From Tremella fuciformis (Eukaryota; Basidiomycota; Tremellomycetes; Tremellales; Tremellaceae), in contig CP136493.1 in assembly GCA_032768795.1 (NCBI GenBank), forward strand, positions 2,356,001-2,420,000: a stretch of 64,000 nt of DNA. Reading direction: 5' to 3'. Shown here piece by piece: positions 11,839 to 21,221 of the stretch. The notes beneath the pieces were generated by a model, which saw only the letters and a program-made list of their open reading frames with translations, had not been told where the DNA came from and searched no databases. Positions within the stretch are counted from its first letter, which is position 1; each line of letters opens with the position of its first letter. The translations under genes and the position numbers were made by a program.

Positions 11839-12083
11839 CGTAATCGGTGACAGGGTGGTGGTCGAGCGCGCATAGCGTCCTAACGAGTTGCAGCTATAGT
11901 CAGTCTGGAGGAAGTTATCTCCGCCGGCGGACATCAGCCGGTTAGTAGCACCACTACTCGTTGCCCTTAGTCCCAGGGACACGGCAATGGGGCAATAGCG
12001 TCGGACTCCCACAAACCCCACCTGTTAGGATCGGTATAAAGCCATGAGAACGGCGAGCACAACAGAGTCTGACAACACTCAAT
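11839..12083. promoter_or_regulatory. Divergent promoter with TCCGCCGGCGGA palindrome
   Basis: The gap between the SDR and aldo/keto reductase genes carries a perfect 12-nt palindrome, TCCGCCGGCGGA, at 11920-11931, followed by CAT. This is the 5058 element with one base added at the centre. Its central position would let one dimeric regulator control both genes. Confidence 0.5.
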
Positions 12084-13174
12084 ATGACCGCTCAGACACC
12101 ACCTACGTTCAAGCTCAACACTGGCGCTGGTATACCTGCCATCGGTCTCGGTTGGTCGCCGCACTGCTGGCGTGTACGGAATCTAACGTACAGGGACCTG
12201 GCAAGCTGCGCCGGGAGAGGTCCGACAGGCCGTGAAGGCCGCGCTCGAGCTGGGATATCGGCATCTCGACTGTGCGTTGATGTACAAGAATGAGCAGGAG
12301 GTTGGACAGGGGATCAAGGACTCTGGAGTCCCGCGCTCCGAGGTCTTCATCACCTCGAAGCTCTGGTGTTCGTTCCACGACAACGTGGAGGAGAGTTTGC
12401 GGAGGACACTCGAGGCCCTCGATACTGACTATCTGGACTTATTCGTGAGCTCTCGAGTTGTCGTATATGCCAGCCATGCTGACCGGTCGAGCTCGTCCAC
12501 TGGCCTGTCAGGCTTGTCCCAGTATGTACAGTCGAACCCGCGGGCCGGGCTGACTGTGCAGAATGAGACCAGCGAGCTCCTGCCCGTCAACCCCGACGGC
12601 ACGCGAGCCGTCGACCGAGACTGGAAACAGTCCGACACTTGGCGGCAGATGGAAGAGCTCTACGCTTCCGGCAAAGTGAAGGCAATCGGCGTCTCAAACT
12701 TCTCCGTACCGTACTTGAAGGAACTGAAGAAGACTTGGAAAGTCGTGCCTGCCGTCAACCAGGTCGAGCTGCACCCGTTCTTGCCACAACTCGCCCTGCG
12801 CGAGTACTGCGCCAAGGAGGGTATCCTGCTGGAGGCCTACTCGCCTCTTGGATCCACCAGTACGTCGCGGTATGCGCGTCGAGGCGATCGGCTAACGATG
12901 CGCAGACTCGCCGCTGCTGTCCGACCCTGAGATTGAGAAGCTGGCTACCAAGTACGGAACGAGCCCGGCCACCATTCTCATCTCCTACCATGTCAGCCAA
13001 GGTGTGGTCGTGCTGCCCAAGTCGGTATCGCCCAAACGCATCGCGGACAACTTGAAGGTGGTGCAACTTGAGAAGGAGGACATTGCGCACTTGAATGGGC
13101 TGGTCACCGTAGGGCAAGGCAAGCGTATCACCAAGCCAGCCTGGGGATCTAATCTTGGCTTCGACGACTGGTAG
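12084..13174 (+). CDS. Aldo/keto reductase, glyceraldehyde reductase/glycerol dehydrogenase type (GCY1/GLD1-like)
   Basis: This is a TIM-barrel NADPH oxidoreductase, likely reducing glyceraldehyde to glycerol. Exon 1 is MTAQTPPTFKLNTGAGIPAIGLG. An intron at 12151-12193 leads to TWQAAPGEVRQAVK and GYRHLDCALMYKNEQEVG (catalytic Asp and Tyr), FITSKLW (Lys), and TDYLDLF. A 30-nt micro-exon at 12492-12521 then supplies the conserved LVHWPV block with the catalytic His. GVSNFSVPYLKEL, VNQVELHPFLPQ, EAYSPLGS, and VLPKSVSPKRIADN (NADPH-binding) follow. A last intron lies near 12858-12905. The C-terminus is PAWGSNLGFDDW. In the fungal galacturonate pathway GLD1 performs this step after aldolase cleavage, which agrees with the aldolase at 5230 and the dihydroxyacetone kinase at 13459. 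Confidence 0.88.
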
Positions 13175-13305
13175 GGCCGAACGGTGTAGCTCGTCATTCA
13201 TAGCAAAAGATGCATGCCATACAAAATGGTGCTCTACATGTGGACATTGCGCATCCTCCTAACATGCATGGCTCCCAACTTGCAGGCGAGTATCGCTACG
13301 GGTGA

Positions 13306-13327
13306 CATCTCCGTTGGGGCGGAGATG
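13306..13327. promoter_or_regulatory. 22-nt inverted repeat upstream of dihydroxyacetone kinase
   Basis: CATCTCCG and CGGAGATG form perfect 8-nt arms around a 6-nt spacer, 132 bp before the kinase start codon. A related CGGAGATGCTCCG follows near 13355. The TCCG...CGGA arms match the palindromes at 5058, 8989 and 11920, but with a wider spacer. Confidence 0.5.
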
Positions 13328-13458
13328 CAATCTCTTCGGCTGAGGGGCGGAAACAACGGAGATGCTCCGAATCGACGGCTGCCCGCCGCTGTCAGTCCAT
13401 TTAACGAGGGGATGGCCCCCTGTAGCTGGTTGTGAAGGTCTTGACCACTGTTCCGACA

Positions 13459-15452
13459 ATGCCTGGACGTGAGTTGAGCTAGAGGTCGGAAGAAGAACCG
13501 CCTGACGAGTACAGACAAGCACATTGTCAATGATCCCGCCACACTCGTGCTGGATTCCCTTCGTGGACTGGTACAGCTGAACCCCTCCGTCAAGTTGGAC
13601 GAGCAACAAAGGGGTGAGCCGACACCTCCCAGAATAGGTCATTCCCGCTGAGTGCCAGTTGTCTATCGCCCTCAAGCGGAATCGGAACCGCATGTCGCGC
13701 TACTGTCTGGGGGTGGCTCGGGTCACGAGCCGGCTCATGCGGGTTTTGTAGGGGAGGGCTTGCTTGATGCGGCTGTCTGCGGCAGCATCTTCGCCTCGCC
13801 GAGCGTCGCTCAAATCCGAAAAGGCATAGAACTTGTGATCGGGGCCAGTGGGGCGCTGCTGGTCGTCAAGAACTACACGGGCGATGCTTTGCATTTTGGC
13901 CTGGCAGCCGAACAGCACAAGTCGGCAGGACTGGTGGGAGACGTCCGGGTTCTTATGGTGGGAGACGATGTTGCTGTTGGGCGGCAGCAGGGGACGATTG
14001 TCGGACGCCGGTAAGCAGTCTATTGCCGCAGCTCACAGGACTGTACTCATTGGCAGAGGTCTAGCCGGGGTGCTTCTCGTCTATAAGATCCTTGCGGCGT
14101 TATCAAAGACTGGCGCGGCTCTGGATGCTGTTGAGGAACTTGGCAAATACCTAGTGACGCGTCTGGCGACCCTAGGTGTCGGTCTCGACCACTGTCACGT
14201 ACCAGGAACTCGGAAGGGGGAAGCGACTCTCGACGACACCGAGCTGGAGATCGGAATGGGTATACACAATGAGCCCGGCGCTCTCAAACAAACTATTGGA
14301 TCGGCCAGCCAACTGGTCAACGACATGCTGTCGCGCCTGACCGATACTACCGACGGGGACCGATCATTTGTACCCTTCTCGGGATCCGGGGACGAAGTTG
14401 TGTTGATGGTGAACAATCTTGGCTCGATTAGCGAGCTCGAGATGGGTCTCATCGTTGACCAAGCCCTCACCTGGCTCAGCTCCCGCGGATACAAAGTCCG
14501 ACGAGTACTGAGCGGAACATACATCACATCCCTCGACATGCCTGGTTTCTCGTTGACCCTTCTTCTTCTCCCGAAAACAGGCGAACAGTATAGCAAAGAG
14601 ACGATCCTCCAGTATCTTGACGCCGAGGTCGAGGCTCCGGGATGGAAGTGGACCAGTCGGAAAGAGCCAGGAGTCCTGCAATCCAGCGATGCCTCGGGAG
14701 TTCAACAGAGGCATACGGTCAAGGAAGTGGATCTGGCCCGTAAGCATACAGCATGCGGTAAGGCAGACCAGCTGACACATGTTAGCCGAGGATGGAAAGG
14801 CCTTCTTGGCGGCGGTCACCCGGGCATGCAAGGCGTTGGTAGAGGCTGAACCGGAACTTACAATGCAAGACCAGATTGCCGGTGATGGCGACGCAGGCTT
14901 GACGCTGAAGGCTGGCGCCGAGCATGTGCTTGCAGCTATCAAAAATGGCGAGATAAAAGGCGTTAACGTGCTGGAAGATGTAGGACTCATTGCCGAATGC
15001 GTGGAAGAGAGTATGGGCGGCACTTCTGGGGCTTTGTACTCGTCAGTGGCTTCCGTTGCTCCGATGTCGCTAGTCTGATCAGCAGTATCTTCTTCGCTGG
15101 CCTCAGAACCGCTCTCAGGTCCACAGGCGCTTCGACCACCTCTTCCAAAGTATGGGCAAGAGCCGCGCAAGGGGCACTTGAGACGCTGTATAAGTACACG
15201 AGGGCTCGGCCGCCTAGTCGCACCCTGGTCGACCCGTTGGAGGCATTCATCACCTCACTAGCGAGCAAGAGCTTGTCGAAGGCAGCCGAAGACGCTCTCG
15301 CTGCGGCAGACAAGACGAAAGAGCTCGTCGCAAAAGCCGGCCGAGGGGCGTATGTCAATCAGAATGATCTGAAGGAGAGACAGGTGCCGGATCCTGGTGC
15401 ATGGGGTATCTGGAGGATCGTCGACGGTCTGAGGGGCTACGAGGCCAAGTGA
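13459..15452 (+). CDS. DAK1: Dihydroxyacetone kinase (ATP-dependent, DhaK-DhaL fusion)
   Basis: It phosphorylates dihydroxyacetone (and often glyceraldehyde) to feed glycolysis, in the cytosol. The start is MPGHKHIVNDPATLVLDSL, formed across a short intron after the tenth coding base. The DhaK domain shows LLSGGGSGHEPAHAGFVG, LLVVKNYTGDALHFGLA, and VLMVGDDVAVGRQQGTIVGRRGLAG (spliced near 14010-14055). Then come GMGIHNEPG, the His that covalently binds substrate, and FSGSGDEVVLMVNNLGS. After a linker with an intron near 14740-14785 follows the DhaL domain: MQDQIAGDGDAGLTL (Mg-ATP-binding Asp residues), GGTSGALYSIFFAGL, and LVAKAGRGAYVN. The gene is complete with four or more introns. It sits 3' of the glyceraldehyde reductase in the same direction and would close the route from glycerol to central metabolism. 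Confidence 0.92.
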
Positions 15453-15797
15453 GGGGGTCATTGCAATGACGATGCATACGTGTGGACCTCTACACGTCCT
15501 AACAGGCGGGAAGTGATAGGCGGAAAACATAAGCCGAGTACTCCGCGCCTCCCGCAGTCATCAGGCCGGACCTTCCACTCGTCACCGGAGCCCGGTGTTT
15601 CCGCCGCCGATGGGCCAGGAAAATGGATTTGGCGGCAACAGAGACTTGCATGATACCTCTTGTCGCCAACTGCGGGACCCCGAACGGGGCCGAGCGGGGT
15701 ACATGATGCTGGAGCAGAGATATAAGTTGGCAGGACACTGACCTGAGACCCTACGCGCCTCGCTCGCCTTCCCCATAGCAAGCAGACAGGCGGCACA
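15453..15797. promoter_or_regulatory. Upstream region of the second sugar transporter
   Basis: No gene is seen. CG-rich half-sites are frequent. TCCGCCGCCGA at 15600-15610 matches the 5061-5071 palindromic core except for one base, which breaks the symmetry. It is noted as a possible weak site only. Confidence 0.35.
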
Positions 15798-17741
15798 ATG
15801 CCGTCCTACTACAAGGGAATCCCGAACAATACCCATCCCAAGTAAGTGCATCGTGGACTGATATCGTCGACAATGACTGATCCACCTTCTCAGTGCCTTC
15901 AAAGATCCCTGCTTGCGGATGAACATGTTCTGGGCGATCAGCTTGGCCTTGTCGTCGGTCTTTCTGGGATACGACGCCGTTCTCTTCGGGTCTCTCCAGG
16001 CGCTTCCTTCGGTCAGTGATGGTGATGGCGCCGTCCGCGGTTGTCCTGACACCCCCAGTTCTTCGAGGCGTTTCCACGACTCGCCAGCGATTCCAATCTT
16101 CTCGGTATCGTAGGCGCTGTCTACTCGTTCGCCGGCATATATACGCTCTTCATCGTCAGCTGGTTCGCCGACCGATTCGGCCGCAAGTTGCCTTGCATTC
16201 TGGGACTGTCACTCTTGCTTGTGGGCCCGATCGCCATGGCTTTTGCCCCCAACCTGGGCGTTTTGATTTTCGGCCGCTGGCTTCTCGGAACTGGGGGTAT
16301 CACCACGTTGAACATGGCCGCGACCCTCCTTGCCGAGATCGCTCAGTGAGTGAAACCTTGTCCTTCATCATGATCGCGTGCTAAGTCTCACAGCCCTCGT
16401 TTCAGAGCTATCTTCTCGTCACTGATGATGTGCGGCTTCTACGTGCGCCCAATTCTCAGATCGTAGGCCGACACTGACGTCGCAGGTCGGAGCCATCGTC
16501 TGCTCGGCCACCGTTCTCGGCGCCGAACTTCATCTCTCCGACAAAACATGGGCTTGGCGGGTGCCGACCATGGTCCAAATGATCGTTCCGGGGCTTCTAT
16601 TGGGTCCCTACCTCATGATGCCAGAGTCCCCGCGTTGGCTCATCGCTCGCGGCAGGCACCAAGAGGCGAAGAACATCCTCGCAAAGACTCATGCTAATGG
16701 CGATCTGGACGACGCTCTCGTTGCATTTGAGATGACCGAGGTCGTTGAGGCTATTACTGCAGAGAAGCAGGCGCTCGGCATCAAGGCGTTGATCACATCC
16801 AAGGCAAATCGCTGGCGGTTAATCATCCTGATTGCGCTCGGCTTCGGAACTCAGTTCACTGGTAGCAGTGTGATCAGGTAAGCTGATCCATCTAGCGGAT
16901 ACCGCAATGCGCTGACAACCCCAGCTACTACTTTGTGCCTGTCCTCGAGTCAGTAGGAATCAAATCTTCGCTGCATCAGCTCGAGATCAACCTGGGTCTG
17001 AGCGTGAGCCTAAACTTGCTTTGTTCGCACTTGAGGGACACATGCTAATGGTATAGATCTTCAACCTGTTCTTTTCAGTCGGTGCCGCCCTGCTTGTTGA
17101 GCGCCTCGGTAGACGCTTCCTCTTCCTGGGCGCCATGTCCACCATCATTGTCACGTTCATCGTTGTCACGGCGTGCTCAGCAGCATTCCTAAAGGACCCT
17201 TCGAGCGCCCTGGGCGGAGTGGTGGTCGCTTTCCTTTTCTTCTTCAATGCAGGTACGTTGTCGTTGATCGCTATTGATGCTCTGAGGCTGACGGACAGGG
17301 TACGACATCGCCTTCACGTCTCTCACCTTCACCTACCCGACCGAGATCCTGCCGTACACCCTTCGCACGGCGGGCCTCGCCGTCCAGAACTTTGTCGGCT
17401 GCGTGGGTCTATTCTTCGGTCTCTGGGTCAACCCGGTGGCACTCAAGAACATCGGCTACAAATACTACATCGTCTTCTTGTGCTGTGATGCGGTGCTCAT
17501 CACGGTCATCTACTTCTACTTCCCTGAGACCAAAGGGTTCGTCTTTCGTACACCTTAAGCCCGTGGGTGTGCTGACCACAGTCTCACACTTGAAGAAGTG
17601 GCGTCGATCTTCGAGGGCAAGGACAAAGTCGCGGGTGCGATCAATCCGGATGTCGCCCGAGTCGCGTTCCAGGAGGATGACAAGGCTGCTCCTGAGGATG
17701 ACAAGGGTGCTCTCGAGATGTCTCACTTGGAGCAGGTGTAG
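15798..17741 (+). CDS. MFS sugar transporter, lactose/hexose permease type
   Basis: This is a 12-helix sugar porter. The start MPSYYKGIPNNTHP is followed by an intron, then LALSSVFLGYDAVLFGSLQALPS, VSWFADRFGRKLPCILG (loop 2-3 motif), GRWLLGTGGITTLNMAATLLAEIA, HPRFRAIFSSLMM, LMMPESPRWLIARGRHQEAKNI (motif after helix 6), GFGTQFTGSSVI, YYFVPVLESVGI, LVERLGRRFLFLG, YPTEILPYTLRTAGLAV, YFPETKGLTLEEV and an acidic C-terminal tail ending MSHLEQV. At least seven introns interrupt it. The pattern, with a hydrophilic central loop and PESPRWLIA, resembles fungal lactose permease-like transporters. The substrate may be a galactoside, galacturonate or related sugar, judged only from the neighbouring catabolic genes. 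Confidence 0.85.
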
Positions 17742-17814
17742 GTGGATACCAGGGAGCTTAACGGGTGAAGGAGGATGAAGGGCTGCCGAGGTGTTTTTGG
17801 CGTCCTCAAGTGAT
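17742..17814. other. Short 3' flank between transporter stop and repeat copy 1
   Basis: These 73 bases follow the transporter stop codon and end where the exact 282-bp repeat begins. No feature is visible. Confidence 0.3.
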
Positions 17815-18096
17815 AAGCACCTAGCGAGGTTCACATTCTGCGAGTTTCAGTGTGATGCAAATTCGTACGACGAGGTGCTCTCTTTTCTCCCTTGATCTTT
17901 CCGAACCACGGGACGTTCTTCAACTTCCCAGTAGGCAAACGACACAGGAGGGTATGAAGATACATCTCGCATGTTCGAGAGTCGCATGTTCGAGGCAGTC
18001 AAGCGGAGAGACTCAACGTTTGGCGCAGATGATCCATGCTCAAAGGGACCCCTTCCGATAGGGACATTGCCTGTGCGGTGCGCACGGTCTGCTTAA
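17815..18096. repeat. Direct repeat copy 1 (282 bp, identical to 18501-18782)
   Basis: Base-by-base reading shows this segment is identical to 18501-18782, an offset of 686 bp. The identity begins at AAGCACCTAG and ends at GGTCTGCTTAA; the flanks on both sides differ. It contains a copy of the AAA ATPase 3' end. Complete identity points to a recent duplication, gene conversion, or an assembly artefact. Confidence 0.95.
17999..18096 (-). pseudogene. Duplicated 3'-terminal fragment of the AAA ATPase gene
   Basis: Read on the minus strand, the last ~32 codons of the AAA ATPase (IKQTVRTAQAMSLSEGVPLS and onward to the stop) are present exactly as in the functional gene at 18685-18782. They are cut off at 18096, where unrelated sequence begins. 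No start, Walker motifs or upstream exons are attached, so this is a dead fragment. Confidence 0.8.
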
Positions 18097-18500
18097 CTAG
18101 GTAGATCGTGCAGGAAAGTGCGCGATAGGGCGTAGCTCGTTATTTCAATTCTTTTTTAGCTCTGAATTTCTAATCAGGTATTCAAGTTATTGGTTCTCAG
18201 GCAATTTGGAAAACCTAATGCAATTCCTTGTTCTTTGGTTCCGTTAGACATGGGGGGGTGGGACACCCCCCCAAGACCCCCCCTTGCGCCTAGCGGCGCA
18301 GCCATCGCAGCCCTTACGGGTCAAGCATCCGGCAAAGCCGGATGTACTGTAGAACATTGATTAGTTGCAAGCTAAAGCACTTCATCAAGAGATGCGCAAG
18401 TGCTTGTTGGGCATTGCTAGGCTGATCAGATGATCATAGGCATGCCAAGCTGGTCACAGGGGCTATGTCACAGCTGCCACCTGGCAAGCCTATTGCAGTC
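18097..18500. other. 404-bp spacer between the repeat copies, with C-tracts and hairpin
   Basis: This segment is AT-richer at its left end than its surroundings. Near 18250-18290 it has a run of G, then three runs of C (ACACCCCCCC, AGACCCCCC). Then comes GCGCC-TA-GCGGCGC-like symmetry, and a perfect hairpin with CATCCGGC and GCCGGATG arms around AAA (about 18328-18346). No coding frame is evident. The mix of G/C-tracts and terminal-type hairpin is reminiscent of non-autonomous mobile elements, but I find no target-site duplication or end motif to prove one. Confidence 0.4.
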
Positions 18501-18782
18501 AAGCACCTAGCGAGGTTCACATTCTGCGAGTTTCAGTGTGATGCAAATTCGTACGACGAGGTGCTCTCTTTTCTCCCTTGATCTTTCCGAACCACGGGAC
18601 GTTCTTCAACTTCCCAGTAGGCAAACGACACAGGAGGGTATGAAGATACATCTCGCATGTTCGAGAGTCGCATGTTCGAGGCAGTCAAGCGGAGAGACTC
18701 AACGTTTGGCGCAGATGATCCATGCTCAAAGGGACCCCTTCCGATAGGGACATTGCCTGTGCGGTGCGCACGGTCTGCTTAA
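18501..18782. repeat. Direct repeat copy 2 (282 bp, identical to 17815-18096)
   Basis: This copy is continuous with the intact AAA ATPase gene. Its right ~98 bp encode the C-terminus of that protein and the rest is its 3' flank, so copy 2 is taken as the original location. Confidence 0.95.
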
Positions 18783-21141
18783 TGAACCGCCCGTTCCCCA
18801 CCTTTGAGCTCAACTCGGCGAAGTCGAATTCTTCATCAAGCTGGAGAGATGTCAAACCGGGTCTACACATGGCAATGAACTGCCCGAAGTTAGCTGAAGA
18901 CGAGTGGTAAGGCATATGATTTCACCTTGGTCCATAAAATGCTGCGGGAGGATGGGTCGAGGTCGCGAAACGGCAGGGTAAGTGAGAACCTGCTCGAGAA
19001 TGCCTCGTCGAACCTCGTGCTCAGCGGGCAGCTCCCGCGTGTGGTTCACTCACTCACTCTTCGATACGGTTCGTAGTGAGGATGAGTACTGTGGATCAGA
19101 CACGACCAATCGAACAGATGGTCTGCACACCTCCGCTGTAGTATTCAAGCACTGGCTTCAGTACGACTTGAACGCTCAACAGGCGAGCTTTGCACTCACG
19201 TCGTAGGAACACGCCAACCATGGCGTTGCGCTCGATTTGACTGTTGGCGCGCTTCTCCAGAAAGATGTCAGCCTGCGGGACTCAGCACACCCTCATGATG
19301 CCTGTTATGACACAAACCTCGTCGATGAGAAGTATCGCCTTCCAAGCTGTCGCTAGCTGAGCCTTAGCCAAACTTTGCCTCCAGCGCATCCACTGACTTC
19401 CAGCACCTCGGTGAGCTTCTTCTCCAATGCCGCCAAAGATGTCCCAAGCTCGCCAGCACTGACCATATAGATAGGTTTCCGCAGATGCTCTGACACCGCT
19501 TCAGCCGTCAGAGTCTGCCGTCAGCAGGGCGAATCCCAGCTGTAAATCCAGAAAGCGGCAAGTGGAGCGCACCTTGCCTGTTCCTGGAGGCCCATGTAGG
19601 GCGATGATGAGTCCTTCGCCTTTCCCACTGATTACGTCGTTGACGAGTCCTTTGCCCAGATTACCAGTGTGCACATCGACAAGACTTCGGATGGTCCGAC
19701 GGTAAAGATCAGGTATGACCAGGTGCTCGAAAGCTTGTTCGGCCCAGATGACAGGCGAGATGTTGTCGATCAAGAATTCGCCCCACCTCTGACAGTCCTT
19801 TCAGATCTAGCTCACATACAGAATGTATACTTGCCTTCGCTTTCATCGAGAACCCATGTATGCAAGGGGGAAGTAGGTGAAAGTGGTTTCGAGAAAGGCC
19901 TTCATCATTCGGTCTAGACATGTCGTCCCTGCTTGTCAGTCCAGAGTGTCGAGACAAATTCTGTTCACTCGCCCCCAAATGTCGAAGTTCGGGTGGGCCT
20001 TGCGGTATCCCATGACGTCCACCATGACCCGCCCTGTACCCGATATGCGAGACCTGAGGAGTCAGCTACTGTACCACGAGCAGAAGGTTTTGCTCACCCC
20101 GAAGTAAATAAGCGAGTGTAGAAGTACCCCTCGTATTGGGCGTATCTCATCGAGGCGAACTCCTGTCAGCGCTGCGATCCTTCCAGTGAGACGGCTAACC
20201 TGTTTAACATAAACTCGGCCCCGCTCTGCACATGAGCTCTGAAAAGACTGCGAGAAGGCATATACCTGCTAATGTTGCTTGTCGTTCAGGCGTCAAAGGC
20301 CAGAACTCGAGCTGATCCACATGTAGGATACCCTGATATGGTCAGCGTCAATGCAGAACATTGAAGACTCAGACCCACCTTGAACTCCGGGATCTTCCTG
20401 CTCACCGTCATCCGTTTGAAGGACGATCCGCTCCATTGGTAGTGATGGGCATATATCACAAACGCACGACCTCGATCGTCCATCGTATACTGCCAAGAGT
20501 CGACTTCATATGCCATCTACGTCCTTAGTCCCCTTAGAGTTCGCAATAGTACCCACCGTGGTCTGTTCGAAGAGCTCGTGATGCCCTTCCACAGCTTGAC
20601 CGCTGGGCATGATCCACCAGAGCAGATTCCACGTAACGGTCCCTTTTGGGAGCTCGTCGTGCTTCTCTTGCCTACAATGTCAACTGTGTGCGCTACTCCT
20701 CGTGTAGGCTCCCACCATATCTTGAAACGGTCCTCGACATAGTCGATTAGGGGCTTTAACGTGGCCAACGAACATGCTCTGAGGCTCTCTCTGCGCAGGA
20801 ACACCTCCCTGCTGTCGATCTGCCGAATTAGATAAGGGTATGCATACCAGAACAGCGCTTACACCTGGTTTACGATCATACAGGCTGCTCTGCAACGGGA
20901 AGTGTATCTTCAACAGCTTCAGAGCCGCCTCATCCTTGATTTCTATCCAAGTTTGGCTATCGAGAACGTTCCCCGAGGGATCGAGGCGATGGTGGGCCAC
21001 AAACCCATCGCCGGTCTTGCCTGAGGGTGCTTGAGTGGGCGGAGGAGCAGGTTGCCACCCACTGCCTCTCACCCATATCTCGTCGACCTCAGAGTAATGC
21101 TTCGCCATGTCGCACAAGGAAAAGATCAAGTGTCTGAACAT
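18685..21141 (-). CDS. AAA-family ATPase with N-terminal fungal DUF7025-like region
   Basis: This is a large ATPase with one C-terminal AAA module, a common but poorly characterised fungal family. The N-terminal part has SEVDEIWVRGSGWQ, IKDEAALKLLKIHFPLQSSLYDRKPGV, KGTVTWNLLWWIMPSGQAVEGH, FVIYAHHYQWSGSSF and GILHVDQLEFWPLTPERQATL. The ATPase has EGLIIALHGPPGTGK (Walker A, near 19580), PIYMVSAGELGTS, and ILLIDE joined across an intron to ADIFLEKRANSQIERNAMVGVFLR (Walker B and following helix, 19205-19370). ILTTNRIEE (sensor 1) and NGRFIKQTVRTAQAMSLSEG (sensor 2 helix) follow. At least nine introns are needed. The start is uncertain: ATGs at 21141 and 21108 are in frame. The gene is divergent from the regulator at 21222, with about 80 bp between them. 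Its 3' end is duplicated at 17815-18096. Confidence 0.75.
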
Positions 21142-21221
21142 CGACGGACCGCCTCATGGCTAGACGACGAGCGGACTTCCCGGAATACAAACTCCGGAGG
21201 TCGAAGGTTGCCGAAACAGCG

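Noticed and set aside
17815..18782. A short LTR retrotransposon (282-bp LTRs around a 404-bp interior)
   Set aside because: The repeat lacks TG...CA ends and flanking target duplications. The right copy encodes the genuine C-terminus of the AAA ATPase, so the repeats are host sequence and not LTRs.
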